A stretch of 64,000 nucleotides of DNA, from assembly GCA_013286315.1 (NCBI GenBank), contig JABDFX010000002.1, forward strand, positions 666 through 64,665, read 5' to 3'. Of this stretch, positions 17,908 to 26,059 are shown in pieces. Source of the stretch: Bacteroidota bacterium. Lineage in GTDB: Bacteria > Bacteroidota > Bacteroidia > Chitinophagales > Chitinophagaceae. The first letter of the stretch is position 1; every line of letters begins with the position of its first letter. The notes below the pieces were generated by a model. That model did no database searches. It was not told the DNA's origin and saw only the letters and a list, made by a program, of their open reading frames with translations. Position numbers and translations under genes: made by a program.

Positions 17908-18948
17908 ATGACTTTCCTGGTAATTATCATCATACTAGCCCTGATTTTCGATTATATCAATGGGTTTCATGACGCAGCGAATTCAATAGCTACGATAGTA
18001 TCCACCAAAGTACTGACCCCTTTCCAGGCTGTTCTATGGGCGGCCTTATTCAACTTCGCCGCATTTTTTATTTCTAAATACCTGATTGGAGAATTCAAAA
18101 TTGGAAATACAATTGCCAACTCAGTCAATAAGGATTTTATTACACTGGAAGTGATTTTTTCAGGGCTGATTGGTGCCATAGCCTGGAATCTGCTTACCTG
18201 GTGGTTTGGCATTCCGTCGAGTTCTTCCCATACCCTGATCGGCGGTTTTATGGGAGCAGCGATTGCGCATGCAGGGGCACTGAGTAAACACGGTCATTCT
18301 GTGATCAACTATACAAAAGTGATTCCTACTTTTTTGTTCATATTCCTGGCTCCGATCATCGGGATGGTTATAGGCTATATTATTACGATTTCCATCATCA
18401 ATATTTGTCGTCACGCCAATCCATACCGGGCGGATAAATGGTTTCGCAAATTGCAGCTGATTTCTTCTGCCCTTTTTAGTCTGGGCCATGGTGGAAATGA
18501 CGCACAGAAAGTAATGGGTATTATCGGGGCAGCTTTTATTTATTACCAGCATCAGTCAGGTCATAATCTTACTTTCAAACAGTTTGTAGATCATAACACC
18601 TGGGTTCCGCTCGCAAGTTTCACCTGTATCGCGTTGGGCACCCTGAGTGGTGGCTGGAAAATCGTCAAGACGATGGGTACACGTATCACAAAAGTTACAC
18701 CACTGGAAGGTGTCAGCGCAGAAACAGCTGGCGCTATTACATTATTTATAAGCGAGAAACTGGGTATTCCCGTTAGTACCACCCATACCATTGCGGGTTC
18801 TATCATGGGTGTGGGCGCCACGAAAAGACTCTCTGCTGTTCGATGGGGAATCACTATCAATCTACTTTGGGCCTGGATCCTCACCATTCCCGTCAGTGCT
18901 ATTTTCTCCGCAATTGTTTATGGTGTTTTAATGATTTTCAGACACTAA
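17908..18948 (+). CDS. pitA: Inorganic phosphate transporter, Pit family
   Basis: The 346-residue membrane protein has about ten hydrophobic helices. The start is the ATG at 17908 (MTFLVIIIILALIFDYING); an earlier in-frame ATG in the overlap region would add 21 residues translated from repeat sequence and is less likely. The two family signatures of the inverted-repeat fold are present: GFHDAANSIAT near the N-terminus and HGGNDAQKVMGII in the middle. It should import phosphate (or metal-phosphate) with protons or sodium as a low-affinity system. With the DUF47 gene it forms a two-gene operon close to the PhoBR-like pair and phospholipase C. Confidence 0.93.
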   Translation: MTFLVIIIILALIFDYINGFHDAANSIATIVSTKVLTPFQAVLWAALFNFAAFFISKYLIGEFKIGNTIANSVNKDFITLEVIFSGLIGAIAWNLLTWWFGIPSSSSHTLIGGFMGAAIAHAGALSKHGHSVINYTKVIPTFLFIFLAPIIGMVIGYIITISIINICRHANPYRADKWFRKLQLISSALFSLGHGGNDAQKVMGIIGAAFIYYQHQSGHNLTFKQFVDHNTWVPLASFTCIALGTLSGGWKIVKTMGTRITKVTPLEGVSAETAGAITLFISEKLGIPVSTTHTIAGSIMGVGATKRLSAVRWGITINLLWAWILTIPVSAIFSAIVYGVLMIFRH

Positions 18949-18952
18949 TTCT

Positions 18953-19080
18953 GAGCTTAAGGCGTAAAGCTGAAAGAGTAAAGTTTTTTATAATTGTTGA
19001 TGAATGAAGTTATAACAATCCCACATTTTCAAATTCTTGCATTTGTTTCGCTTTACGTTTTACGCTTTACACTTTAATCT
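18953..19080. repeat. Complementary degenerate repeat arms after pitA
   Basis: The left arm (GCTTAAGGCGTAAAGCTGAAAG and following) starts a few bases after the pitA stop. The right arm (GCTTTACGTTTTACGCTTTAC) lies about 85 bases on, just before rfbA. The GTAAAGC/GCTTTAC words are complementary. Confidence 0.65.
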
Positions 19081-19115
19081 TAAATCTGTACTTTGCGCCC
19101 GTTAAAAACCGGCAC

Positions 19116-19982
19116 ATGAAAGGTATCATTCTGGCAGGAGGTTCTGGCACAAGGCTTCATCCGATAACATTTGCCATCAGCAAGCAAATCATGCCGGTTT
19201 ATGATAAACCGATGATATACTATCCATTGTCAACCCTGATGATGGCCGGCATACGTGAAATCCTGATCATTTCAACACCGCACGACCTGCCCCTTTTTAT
19301 AAAATTGTTCGGGGATGGTTCGCAATATGGTCTGAAAATAAGTTATGCGGAACAGGCGGTTCCCAATGGCCTTGCCCAGGCATTTGTGATCGGCGCCGAT
19401 TTTATCGGAAAGGACAGTGTGGCCCTTGTACTTGGCGATAATATTTTTTATGGAACAGGTCTCGGCGACCAACTGGCTGCCAATACCAATCCGGAAGGAG
19501 GTATTGTATATGCTTACCATGTAAGCGATCCGGAAAGATACGGCGTAGTTGAATTTGACAATGATAACAACGCGGTTTCAATAGAAGAAAAACCAGATAA
19601 ACCAAAAAGCAATTTCGCAGTACCCGGACTATACTTTTATAATAATGAAGTGGTATCCATCGCAAAAAATCTGAAACCCAGTCCACGCGGAGAGTACGAA
19701 ATTACAGATGTAAATAAGGAATATCTGAAAAGAGGTAAATTGAAAGTATCGATTATGGACCGGGGAACTGCCTGGCTGGATACGGGAACATTTGACTCAC
19801 TGATGCAGGCAACTCAGTTTGTTCATGTAATAGAACAAAGACAGGGCATCAAAATCGCTTGTATTGAAGAAATTGCATACCGGAAAAAATTCATAACAAA
19901 AGAGCAGGTGAGAGCCATAGCCCAGCCTTTGCTCAAAAGCGGTTACGGACAATACCTGCTGGATATCATCAAACATCCATAA
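19116..19982 (+). CDS. rfbA: Glucose-1-phosphate thymidylyltransferase
   Basis: The 288-residue enzyme couples dTTP to glucose-1-phosphate, giving dTDP-glucose for dTDP-rhamnose and related sugars. The nucleotide-binding start [14 protein letters not shown] (residues 3-16) is exact for RmlA, as are [23 protein letters not shown] and the [12 protein letters not shown] region. The length is normal. No rfbB, rfbC or rfbD gene follows; galE does, 13 bases downstream. The product may feed the polysaccharide cluster 25 kb further on. A TACTTTGC promoter-like word ends about 20 bases before the start. Confidence 0.96.
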   Translation: MKGIILAGGSGTRLHPITFAISKQIMPVYDKPMIYYPLSTLMMAGIREILIISTPHDLPLFIKLFGDGSQYGLKISYAEQAVPNGLAQAFVIGADFIGKDSVALVLGDNIFYGTGLGDQLAANTNPEGGIVYAYHVSDPERYGVVEFDNDNNAVSIEEKPDKPKSNFAVPGLYFYNNEVVSIAKNLKPSPRGEYEITDVNKEYLKRGKLKVSIMDRGTAWLDTGTFDSLMQATQFVHVIEQRQGIKIACIEEIAYRKKFITKEQVRAIAQPLLKSGYGQYLLDIIKHP

Positions 19983-19995
19983 TGATGGAATAATC

Positions 19996-21051
19996 ATGAA
20001 AAAAATTCTTGTAACAGGCGGCTGTGGTTACATCGGGTCTCATACCATTGTAGATCTTATTGAAAACGGCTTCGACGTTATCTGCATCGACAATAATTCA
20101 AGATCCAATCCCCGTATACTGGAAGGCGTTCAAAAGATTACAGGGAAAAAGATCAAAAACTATAAAGTGGACCTCTGCAACCTGGATGACAGCTTTGCCA
20201 TCTTTCATGAGAACCCTGATATTGCCGGAATCGTGCATTTCGCAGCTTTTAAATCTGTAGGCGAATCAGTTGAAAACCCACTTATGTATTTTGAAAATAA
20301 CCTGATGTCGCTGATCAACCTGTTGAAATGCGTCCAGGAATTCAATATCGCCAATTTCGTTTTTTCTTCCTCCTGCACGGTATATGGTAATACAACTGAA
20401 ATTCCGGTCACTGAAACAACAGCCCCGAGACCCGCCGAATCTCCCTATGGATACACCAAACAAATGGGGGAACAGATCATCAATGAATTTTCAAAATCTT
20501 CTGACTCAAAATGTATCTTACTCCGGTATTTTAATCCAGTGGGCGCTCATCCATCCGGTTTGATTGGGGAATTGCCCATTGGTCGGCCATCCAACCTGGT
20601 TCCGGCTATTACCCAAACAGCTATCGGAAAACTTCCGCAGATGCAGGTGTATGGCGACGATTACCCAACACGAGACGGCTCCTGCATTCGTGATTATATA
20701 CATGTATCTGATATCGCACACGCACATACACTCGCCCTGACATATATGTTAAAAGGAAAAATCAATAGCCATTGTGAAGTCTATAATCTCGGAAGCGGCA
20801 ATGGAACAACGGTACTGGAAGCCATTCATGCATTTGAAAAAATCAGTGGTTTCCCGCTCAATTATATTATCGGTCCACGCCGGCCGGGCGATGTGGTTTC
20901 AATATATGCAAACAACGATCTCGCAAGAAATGTACTGGGCTGGATTCCAAAATATTCACTGGAAGATATGCTGTCAACTGCCTGGAGATGGGAACAGAAA
21001 ATTAAAATGGATGAGTCTTTTTATAATAGTAAATTTTCAGAATTGAATTGA
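19996..21051 (+). CDS. galE: UDP-glucose 4-epimerase
   Basis: The 351-residue extended short-chain dehydrogenase has the NAD-binding motif GGCGYIGSH at 8-16, Ser124-126 in the catalytic SSS stretch and the Tyr151-xxx-Lys155 pair (YGYTK). GalE-specific signs are LRYFNPVGAHPSGLIGE and the RDGSCIRDYIHVSD segment. It interconverts UDP-glucose and UDP-galactose in the cytoplasm, supplying galactose (or, in some relatives, GalNAc) for surface polysaccharides. It is co-directional with rfbA (13-base gap) and the transketolase half (27-base gap), so all three are probably one operon. Confidence 0.95.
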   Translation: MKKILVTGGCGYIGSHTIVDLIENGFDVICIDNNSRSNPRILEGVQKITGKKIKNYKVDLCNLDDSFAIFHENPDIAGIVHFAAFKSVGESVENPLMYFENNLMSLINLLKCVQEFNIANFVFSSSCTVYGNTTEIPVTETTAPRPAESPYGYTKQMGEQIINEFSKSSDSKCILLRYFNPVGAHPSGLIGELPIGRPSNLVPAITQTAIGKLPQMQVYGDDYPTRDGSCIRDYIHVSDIAHAHTLALTYMLKGKINSHCEVYNLGSGNGTTVLEAIHAFEKISGFPLNYIIGPRRPGDVVSIYANNDLARNVLGWIPKYSLEDMLSTAWRWEQKIKMDESFYNSKFSELN

Positions 21052-21078
21052 TTCTGAAATGCATTCAATCAACAAAAT

Positions 21079-22029
21079 ATGATCACTGTAACAGGACAAA
21101 AAGATACCCGTAGCGGATTCGGGGACGGAATAGTGGAAGTTGCCAGAAAAAATCCGAATATCGTAGCCCTCACTGCAGACCTGGCCGGTTCCCTTAAACT
21201 GAACCAATTCATTAAAGAATTTCCTGAGCGTTTTTTCCAGTGTGGAATTGCTGAAGCCAACATGATCGGGGTGGCATCCGGTATGACCATCGGAGGCAAA
21301 ATTCCTTTCACCACCACCTTTGCAAATTTTTCAACCGGGCGCGTGTATGACCAGATACGGCAATCCGTCGCTTATTCCGGTAAAAATGTGAAAATCTGTG
21401 CATCTCATGCAGGCCTGACGCTCGGTGAAGACGGTGCCACACACCAGATTCTCGAAGATATCGGCATGATGAAGATGCTCCCCGGGATGACCGTTATTGT
21501 ACCCTGTGATTATGCACAGACAAAGGCCGCAACAATTGCCATTACCGAGCTTCAGGGACCTGTTTACCTGCGTTTCGGCAGACCGGTCTGGCCGATTTTT
21601 ACCTCGGAAATGGAATTTAAAATCGGAAAAGCCCAGGTGTTTATGGAAGGAAAAGATGTTTCTATTTTCGCCTGTGGACATCTCGTATGGATTGCTTTGG
21701 AAGCGGAGAAGATTTTGAAAGAAAAAGGAATATCCGCAGAAATAATAAATATTCATACTATTAAACCCCTGGATTCGGAAAGTATCCTGAAATCCATTCG
21801 TAAAACAGGTTGTGCCGTGACTGCAGAAGAACATAATATTATTGGGGGACTGGGGGACAGCATCGCACAAACTGCCTCAAAAGGCAATCCGATCCCCATT
21901 GAATATGTGGGAACAAACGATACATTCGGGGAAAGCGGAACGCCGGTACAGCTACTGGCAAAATACGGACTGGATGCTGCACATATTGTGACTGCTGCTG
22001 AGAAAGTGATTGCCAGGAAAAATAAATAA
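21079..22029 (+). CDS. Transketolase, C-terminal half (pyrimidine-binding and C-terminal domains)
   Basis: The 316-residue protein corresponds to the second half of a normal transketolase. Residues 1-170 form the pyrimidine-binding domain with the conserved Glu in FFQCGIAEANMIGVASG, and residues 190-316 form the C-terminal domain. It lacks the diphosphate-binding domain with the GDG motif, which in split transketolases is a separate subunit of about 280 residues, normally encoded directly upstream. Here the upstream neighbour is galE, so the partner must be elsewhere. With that partner it would transfer two-carbon units in the pentose phosphate pathway, or act in a sugar-modification pathway. 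The stop is followed 38 bases on by the sigma factor gene. Confidence 0.9.
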   Translation: MITVTGQKDTRSGFGDGIVEVARKNPNIVALTADLAGSLKLNQFIKEFPERFFQCGIAEANMIGVASGMTIGGKIPFTTTFANFSTGRVYDQIRQSVAYSGKNVKICASHAGLTLGEDGATHQILEDIGMMKMLPGMTVIVPCDYAQTKAATIAITELQGPVYLRFGRPVWPIFTSEMEFKIGKAQVFMEGKDVSIFACGHLVWIALEAEKILKEKGISAEIINIHTIKPLDSESILKSIRKTGCAVTAEEHNIIGGLGDSIAQTASKGNPIPIEYVGTNDTFGESGTPVQLLAKYGLDAAHIVTAAEKVIARKNK

Positions 22030-22067
22030 TTCATAATCCAGTTTTAGACTTAAAATCCAGATCCCGA

Positions 22068-22619
22068 ATGGCGGAACAGAGAACGGATACGGAACTACTG
22101 GCTTTATTTCGAGAACCAGCTACTAAGGAAAAAGCTTTCACTGAGATTGTAAAAAAATACCAGGAAAGGCTTTATTGGCATATTCGTCGTATGCTCGTGG
22201 ACCATGAGGATTCCAATGATGTGATGCAGAATGTGTTTATCCGGGTCTGGAATGCCCTGTCGGGCTTCCGGGAGGACGCCCAGCTTTATACCTGGCTATA
22301 CCGGATCGCCACCAATGAATGCCTTACATTCATCGAGCAACAGAAAAAGAAAGCCACCACTTCCCTCAGTGATGTTGAATCAGGTCTTAGTAACAAAATC
22401 CGGGCAGATAAAGATTTTGACGCAAATAAACTGGAGTGGAAATTGCAGCTGGCCATTCAGCAACTGCCTGAAAAACAAAGAGTTGTGTTTAGTTTGCGGT
22501 ACTATGATGACATGCCATACGAGGAAATGAGCCGGGTATTGGACACATCAGCCGGGGCCCTGAAAGCATCCTATCACCATGCAGCTAAAAAAATTGAAGA
22601 TTTTATATTGAATCATTAA
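22068..22619 (+). CDS. ECF-type RNA polymerase sigma factor
   Basis: The 183-residue protein has region 2 (about 20-95) with the typical DHEDSNDVMQNVFIRVW and LYTWLYRIATNECL stretches, and region 4 (about 125-180) with LPEKQRVVFSLRYYDDMPYEEMS and a helix-turn-helix. It lacks regions 1 and 3, as usual for extracytoplasmic-function sigma factors. It should recruit RNA polymerase to a small regulon, often including its own operon. Two genes directly downstream encode a one-helix membrane protein and a secreted Spy-like protein, the typical place for its membrane-bound regulators. Confidence 0.93.
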   Translation: MAEQRTDTELLALFREPATKEKAFTEIVKKYQERLYWHIRRMLVDHEDSNDVMQNVFIRVWNALSGFREDAQLYTWLYRIATNECLTFIEQQKKKATTSLSDVESGLSNKIRADKDFDANKLEWKLQLAIQQLPEKQRVVFSLRYYDDMPYEEMSRVLDTSAGALKASYHHAAKKIEDFILNH

Positions 22620-22652
22620 ACTTTGATCACCTGACGGGGTCTTATTGACGCA

Positions 22653-23318
22653 ATGGAAAGCCCAAATGAAATATTAACAGAATTATTGGAAATCGCTCCC
22701 TATTTAGGAAGGACCGGCGCTTTAAAAACTCCCTATGTTGTTCCCATGGGGTACTTTGAAGATTTTGCCGATATACTAATGTATCGGATAAGATTTGAAG
22801 CCGACCTTTTTGGAGAACTAAACAGCGTTTCAACCTCGGAGGAGATCGCGGAGATTTCCCCGCTGCTGGCCGGACTAAAAAATAAGAATCCATACCAGGT
22901 TCCCGTAGGATATTTCGAAGGCCTGAACGTAAGGGATCAGATTACAGAAAATGTTCCTTCGAAATTAACCGCATTAGTGCATACCAATAAACCGAAAAAG
23001 ATTTCCATCCCGATGAGGATTGTTCGCTATGCAGCGGCTGCCTGCATCGTGGGCATGATTGGAATTACGACATTCAATTTAACTAATCACCAGATTCTGG
23101 ATCCGATCAATGGATTGACAACAGTCAGTGATCAGGATATGGCTAATTTTCTGGATATAGATGACATTCACTGGACTCCGGATAATCCATCCGATTTGCA
23201 AACTGCCACTGTTGATTTGAGTGATAACGATATTCATGATCTGTTAAGCAGTGTACCGGATGTGGAGCTTGAGCAATATTCTCTTTTATTGCCGGAACAA
23301 AAACCATCCGTAAATTGA
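22653..23318 (+). CDS. Single-pass membrane protein with duplicated GYFE motif, putative anti-sigma factor
   Basis: The 221-residue protein has no named family I can assign. A segment of about 24 residues is duplicated: EIAP..PYVVPMGYFEDF (ending near 38) and EISP..PYQVPVGYFEGL (ending near 91). A single membrane helix covers about 123-142, preceded by basic residues, which places the duplicated N-terminal part in the cytoplasm and the acidic C-terminal 75 residues outside. The position, directly after an ECF sigma gene (33-base gap) and before a secreted Spy-like gene (6-base gap), suggests that the cytoplasmic part binds the sigma factor. This role is inferred from context. Confidence 0.7.
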   Translation: MESPNEILTELLEIAPYLGRTGALKTPYVVPMGYFEDFADILMYRIRFEADLFGELNSVSTSEEIAEISPLLAGLKNKNPYQVPVGYFEGLNVRDQITENVPSKLTALVHTNKPKKISIPMRIVRYAAAACIVGMIGITTFNLTNHQILDPINGLTTVSDQDMANFLDIDDIHWTPDNPSDLQTATVDLSDNDIHDLLSSVPDVELEQYSLLLPEQKPSVN

Positions 23319-23324
23319 TCCCTA

Positions 23325-23723
23325 ATGAAGAGATTTTTATTTTTAGTTAGTTTTGCTTTTTCTTTTTTGATGGGCGTGGCACAAAATGGGAACCGGCTTG
23401 AGGCACTCAAGATTGCATATATCACAAAGAGACTGGATCTGAGTCCGGAAGAAGCCCAAAAATTCTGGCCGATATACAATCAATATGCAGAAGAACTGAA
23501 GAGGGCGAGACAAGATGCTATTCATAACAATAAAAGTGAGATCGAACTGGATGAGTCTCTGCTCAACATTCGAAAGAAATACAGTGTACAATTCGGCCAG
23601 GCAATTTCTCCCCAGAAAATAGATATCTTTTTTAAATCCGAAAAACAATTTGGTGCTTACGTTCAGAAAGAAATGGAACAAAGACAATTGAAAAACCAGC
23701 GAAGGTTACAGGAAGCGCCGTAA
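23325..23723 (+). CDS. Small secreted Spy/LTXXQ-like protein
   Basis: The 132-residue protein has a signal peptide (1-19, ending MGVAQ) and a short helical hairpin domain with LDLSPEEAQKFWPIY, close to the LTxxQ pattern of Spy, CpxP and CnrX-type periplasmic sensors or chaperones. The rest is highly charged helix with a basic, Gln-rich end. Similar proteins are often annotated as sensors of ECF sigma factors in Bacteroidota. It is the last gene of the sigma cluster and probably acts in the periplasm on the membrane protein encoded 6 bases upstream. Its stop codon is embedded in a degenerate repeat. Confidence 0.75.
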   Translation: MKRFLFLVSFAFSFLMGVAQNGNRLEALKIAYITKRLDLSPEEAQKFWPIYNQYAEELKRARQDAIHNNKSEIELDESLLNIRKKYSVQFGQAISPQKIDIFFKSEKQFGAYVQKEMEQRQLKNQRRLQEAP

Positions 23724-23749
23724 AGCTTAAAGCACTAAGCTTAAAACTA
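23720..23749. repeat. Degenerate GTAAAGCTTAAAGC-type repeat overlapping a stop codon
   Basis: Words of the type TAAAGCTTAAAGCACTAAGCTTAA begin inside the TAA stop of the Spy-like gene. They resemble the GTAAAGC words at 18953-19080 and the GGCTTTAAGCTTTAGG words before icd. Confidence 0.55.
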
Positions 23750-23830
23750 ATAGTTAATTCCGTCTTTCAATTTTTAGTGTTTAATGAAGCAGGTTATATT
23801 GCGGCCTGATTATTCAATCTAAAATCCTGC

Positions 23831-25105
23831 ATGAGAAAATTACTACACGCGGCATTTCTTCTTTTGACAGGAATCGTACATGCACAGGACAGTCCCAAAC
23901 GGGTTTTGCCCGATACGATGCAGTATATGATACCGGGCAGAACCAACCATCCAGATCAGCTGAAGAAACCGTATATCATCCTGATTTCAGCCGATGGTTT
24001 CCGTTATGACCTGGCTGATAAATACCAGGCAAAAAATCTGATCCGCCTAAGGACCTCCGGAGTAAGAGCAGATTATATGCTACCCGTATTCCCTTCCCTG
24101 ACTTTTCCAAACCATTATAGTATTGCAACCGGCGATTATCCTTCACATAATGGAATCGTGGACAATAATTTTTATGACCCGGCGAAGAATCTGGTTTACC
24201 GGATGAGCAATAAGAAAGGGGTGGAAGACAGTTCCTGGTATGGTGGAACACCTCTATGGGTTCTGGCAGAAAACCAGGGTATGCTTTCAGCAAGTTTTTA
24301 TTGGGTAGGCGCTGAAGCAGCGATCCGAGGAGTGAGGCCGACATATTATTATAAATTTAATAGCCTGATCACGATGAACGACCGTATCCGATATGTTCGC
24401 AACTGGCTCTCATTACCCGAGGACATACGACCTCACCTGATCACTTTTTATATTCCGGATGTAGACCACGAAGAGCATTTACATGGCGTAGATTCGAAAC
24501 AGGTGGAAGAGGCTGTTCATTATGTAGATCGTTCCATAGCCCACTTAGTCAGCACCATCGATTCGTTAAACCTTCCGGTGAGTTATATTTTTCTGTCTGA
24601 TCATGGCATGGTTGAAATCGATACTCTGCATACATTAACACTACCAAAAGCAATTGATACCAGCCGGTTTATTATCATGAATTCGCAGGCCATCGTGCAT
24701 ATGTATGCGAAGAATCCGGAAGATATATTACCAGCATACAAAATTTTGGAATCTGCGGCGAAGGATTATGAAGTCTATCTGGCCACTAAAATGCCGGCAC
24801 GATGGCATTATAGTAAAAAGGTTGACCGCTTTAATCGGATCGGGGATATTATCCTGGTTAGTCACCCACCGAATGTGTTTAATCTGACCAGCCGGCACTT
24901 GGATCCGGCTACTCATGGTTTTGACCCGGCACTCCCGGTGATGCATGCTACATTCTATGCATGGGGAGCCGCCTTTAAAGAGAACCTGAAGATTCGGGGA
25001 TTTGAGAATATTCACATATATCCGCTAATAGCGTATATCCTGCAACTGAAGGTAACGGAACCGGTAGATGGGGATCTGAAAGTATTAAAGCCGATCATTC
25101 GCTAA
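23831..25105 (+). CDS. Ectonucleotide pyrophosphatase/phosphodiesterase (alkaline phosphatase superfamily)
   Basis: The 424-residue secreted enzyme has a signal peptide (1-19, ending VHAQ) and a type I phosphodiesterase domain filling the rest. Metal ligand Asp55 lies in LISADGFRYD. The nucleophile is Thr91 in FPSLTFPNHYSIATGDYP, a classic NPP signature. Further metal ligands are in YIPDVDHEEH and LSDHGM. It probably hydrolyses phosphodiester or pyrophosphate bonds of nucleotides or phospholipid headgroups in the periplasm; the substrate is not clear. Length agrees with bacterial NPP enzymes. It stands alone between the sigma cluster and a convergent MBL-fold gene. Confidence 0.92.
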   Translation: MRKLLHAAFLLLTGIVHAQDSPKRVLPDTMQYMIPGRTNHPDQLKKPYIILISADGFRYDLADKYQAKNLIRLRTSGVRADYMLPVFPSLTFPNHYSIATGDYPSHNGIVDNNFYDPAKNLVYRMSNKKGVEDSSWYGGTPLWVLAENQGMLSASFYWVGAEAAIRGVRPTYYYKFNSLITMNDRIRYVRNWLSLPEDIRPHLITFYIPDVDHEEHLHGVDSKQVEEAVHYVDRSIAHLVSTIDSLNLPVSYIFLSDHGMVEIDTLHTLTLPKAIDTSRFIIMNSQAIVHMYAKNPEDILPAYKILESAAKDYEVYLATKMPARWHYSKKVDRFNRIGDIILVSHPPNVFNLTSRHLDPATHGFDPALPVMHATFYAWGAAFKENLKIRGFENIHIYPLIAYILQLKVTEPVDGDLKVLKPIIR

Positions 25106-25237
25106 TAGGGCTAAAATCCCTTTCAACATCGGTTAAAAAAGTAGGATAACGTGCACTTTACATTTCCGAATGGGGTTAATTCCCGATTTGGGAAACTCCG
25201 GACAAGTAACAAAGTATTGAACGATCTATAATAGATT

Positions 25238-25975
25238 TCAGCGCGTCCAAACTGGATTTTTAATATCATGATAGAAAAGAAAGGTCCAACCTTCCTTTTG
25301 TCCCTGATGCCACCATTTTTGACGCAAATCCATGCATTTCTTCCCATCATAATCATACTTGGCAACAAAACGGTTCTTCATCTGGTTCAACTGTGGAGCT
25401 ACATCACCCCCAAAAAAAGCATGTTCTCCTTCGGTTTCAATATGGAATACCTGGTGGAAGGGACAATGACCACCGGTCAGTTCGTACCGGATATAGCTGT
25501 CAATCAGGCCGTTTCCTTCAAGCTTAACAAGATTGGAAAGATTTTCAAGAAATGTAAATGATTCAGGTTCGTAGCTGGGATATCCTTTTTCAATTGCATA
25601 CTCCAGTTCGCGCTGTTGAACATAATAGATGGCCTGGGGAAAAGATGCCACCCGCGTCCCGTCAGCAAGATTTTGACCCGCACCGTTTACATGGTCTTTG
25701 TGCAGATGACTTAATAAAACCTTTGTAACTGAATCCGGATTCACACCAGCATTACGGATGAGTTCGTGGATTTGCAGTGAACTGTCCTGTTTAAAACCCA
25801 AACCAGTATCCAACAGCAAAACGTCATTTTCCGTTATTACAAGGAAAGGTTGAATCTCAACCAGCAGACTACCTGTTGCCCGTTTTTGTAAATCGTCTTT
25901 TGCCGGATCAAATGGAAGAAAATCTTTGGTCTTATCTACTGTGAATGCTCCTTCTGACAATGGGATGATCCTCAT
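25238..25975 (-). CDS. MBL-fold metallo-hydrolase
   Basis: The 245-residue metallo-beta-lactamase-fold hydrolase has no signal peptide. The zinc motif HLHKDH gives His90, His92, Asp94 and His95. Further ligands are in TGGHCPFHQ (third His) and FFGGDVAP (Asp). DTGLG and SHLHKDHVNG resemble the lactonase/glyoxalase II branches, but the substrate cannot be chosen from sequence. A perfect -7 promoter word lies only four bases before the ATG, suggesting a leaderless or nearly leaderless transcript. The complementary repeat pair after rodA lies directly upstream. Confidence 0.85.
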   Translation of the reverse strand: MRIIPLSEGAFTVDKTKDFLPFDPAKDDLQKRATGSLLVEIQPFLVITENDVLLLDTGLGFKQDSSLQIHELIRNAGVNPDSVTKVLLSHLHKDHVNGAGQNLADGTRVASFPQAIYYVQQRELEYAIEKGYPSYEPESFTFLENLSNLVKLEGNGLIDSYIRYELTGGHCPFHQVFHIETEGEHAFFGGDVAPQLNQMKNRFVAKYDYDGKKCMDLRQKWWHQGQKEGWTFLFYHDIKNPVWTR

Positions 25976-25979
25976 GGAG

Positions 25980-25987
25980 CAAATATA
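25980..25987 (-). promoter_or_regulatory. -7 element placed next to the start codon
   Basis: On the minus strand TATATTTG (25987-25980) is followed by four bases and the ATG at 25975. With transcription starting some 5-8 bases after the element, the message would be leaderless. No TTTG is seen at the -33 distance, because that area is repeat sequence. Confidence 0.4.
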
Positions 25988-26059
25988 GTATAGGAGTATA
26001 AGAGTATAGGAGTGGATACAATCACTCTTATACTCCTATACTCTTACACTCTTACACTA
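25987..26059. repeat. Inverted pair of GTATAGGAGTATAAGAG-type words after rodA
   Basis: Arm one contains AGTATAGGAGTATAAGAG. Arm two, across a short spacer (ATACAAT), contains CTCTTATACTCCTATACTCTT. On the minus strand the second arm begins at the TAG stop codon of rodA. The pair could fold into a hairpin of some 28 bp. Confidence 0.8.

Noticed and set aside
18160-18887. Minus-strand frames of 98-130 codons inside pitA
   Set aside because: They are shadows of a well-conserved transporter gene.
25106-25130. AGGG..CCCT hairpin after the nucleotide-pyrophosphatase gene as a terminator
   Set aside because: The stem is only four base pairs and the following T-run is three bases, too weak to call.
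25268-25561. Plus-strand frame of 97 codons
   Set aside because: It is antisense to the MBL-fold gene and composed of frame-shifted Phe/Ile/Leu-rich sequence.
25987-26059. Repeat pair read as a CRISPR array
   Set aside because: Units are 8-10 bases, degenerate and without spacers; there are no cas genes in the window.
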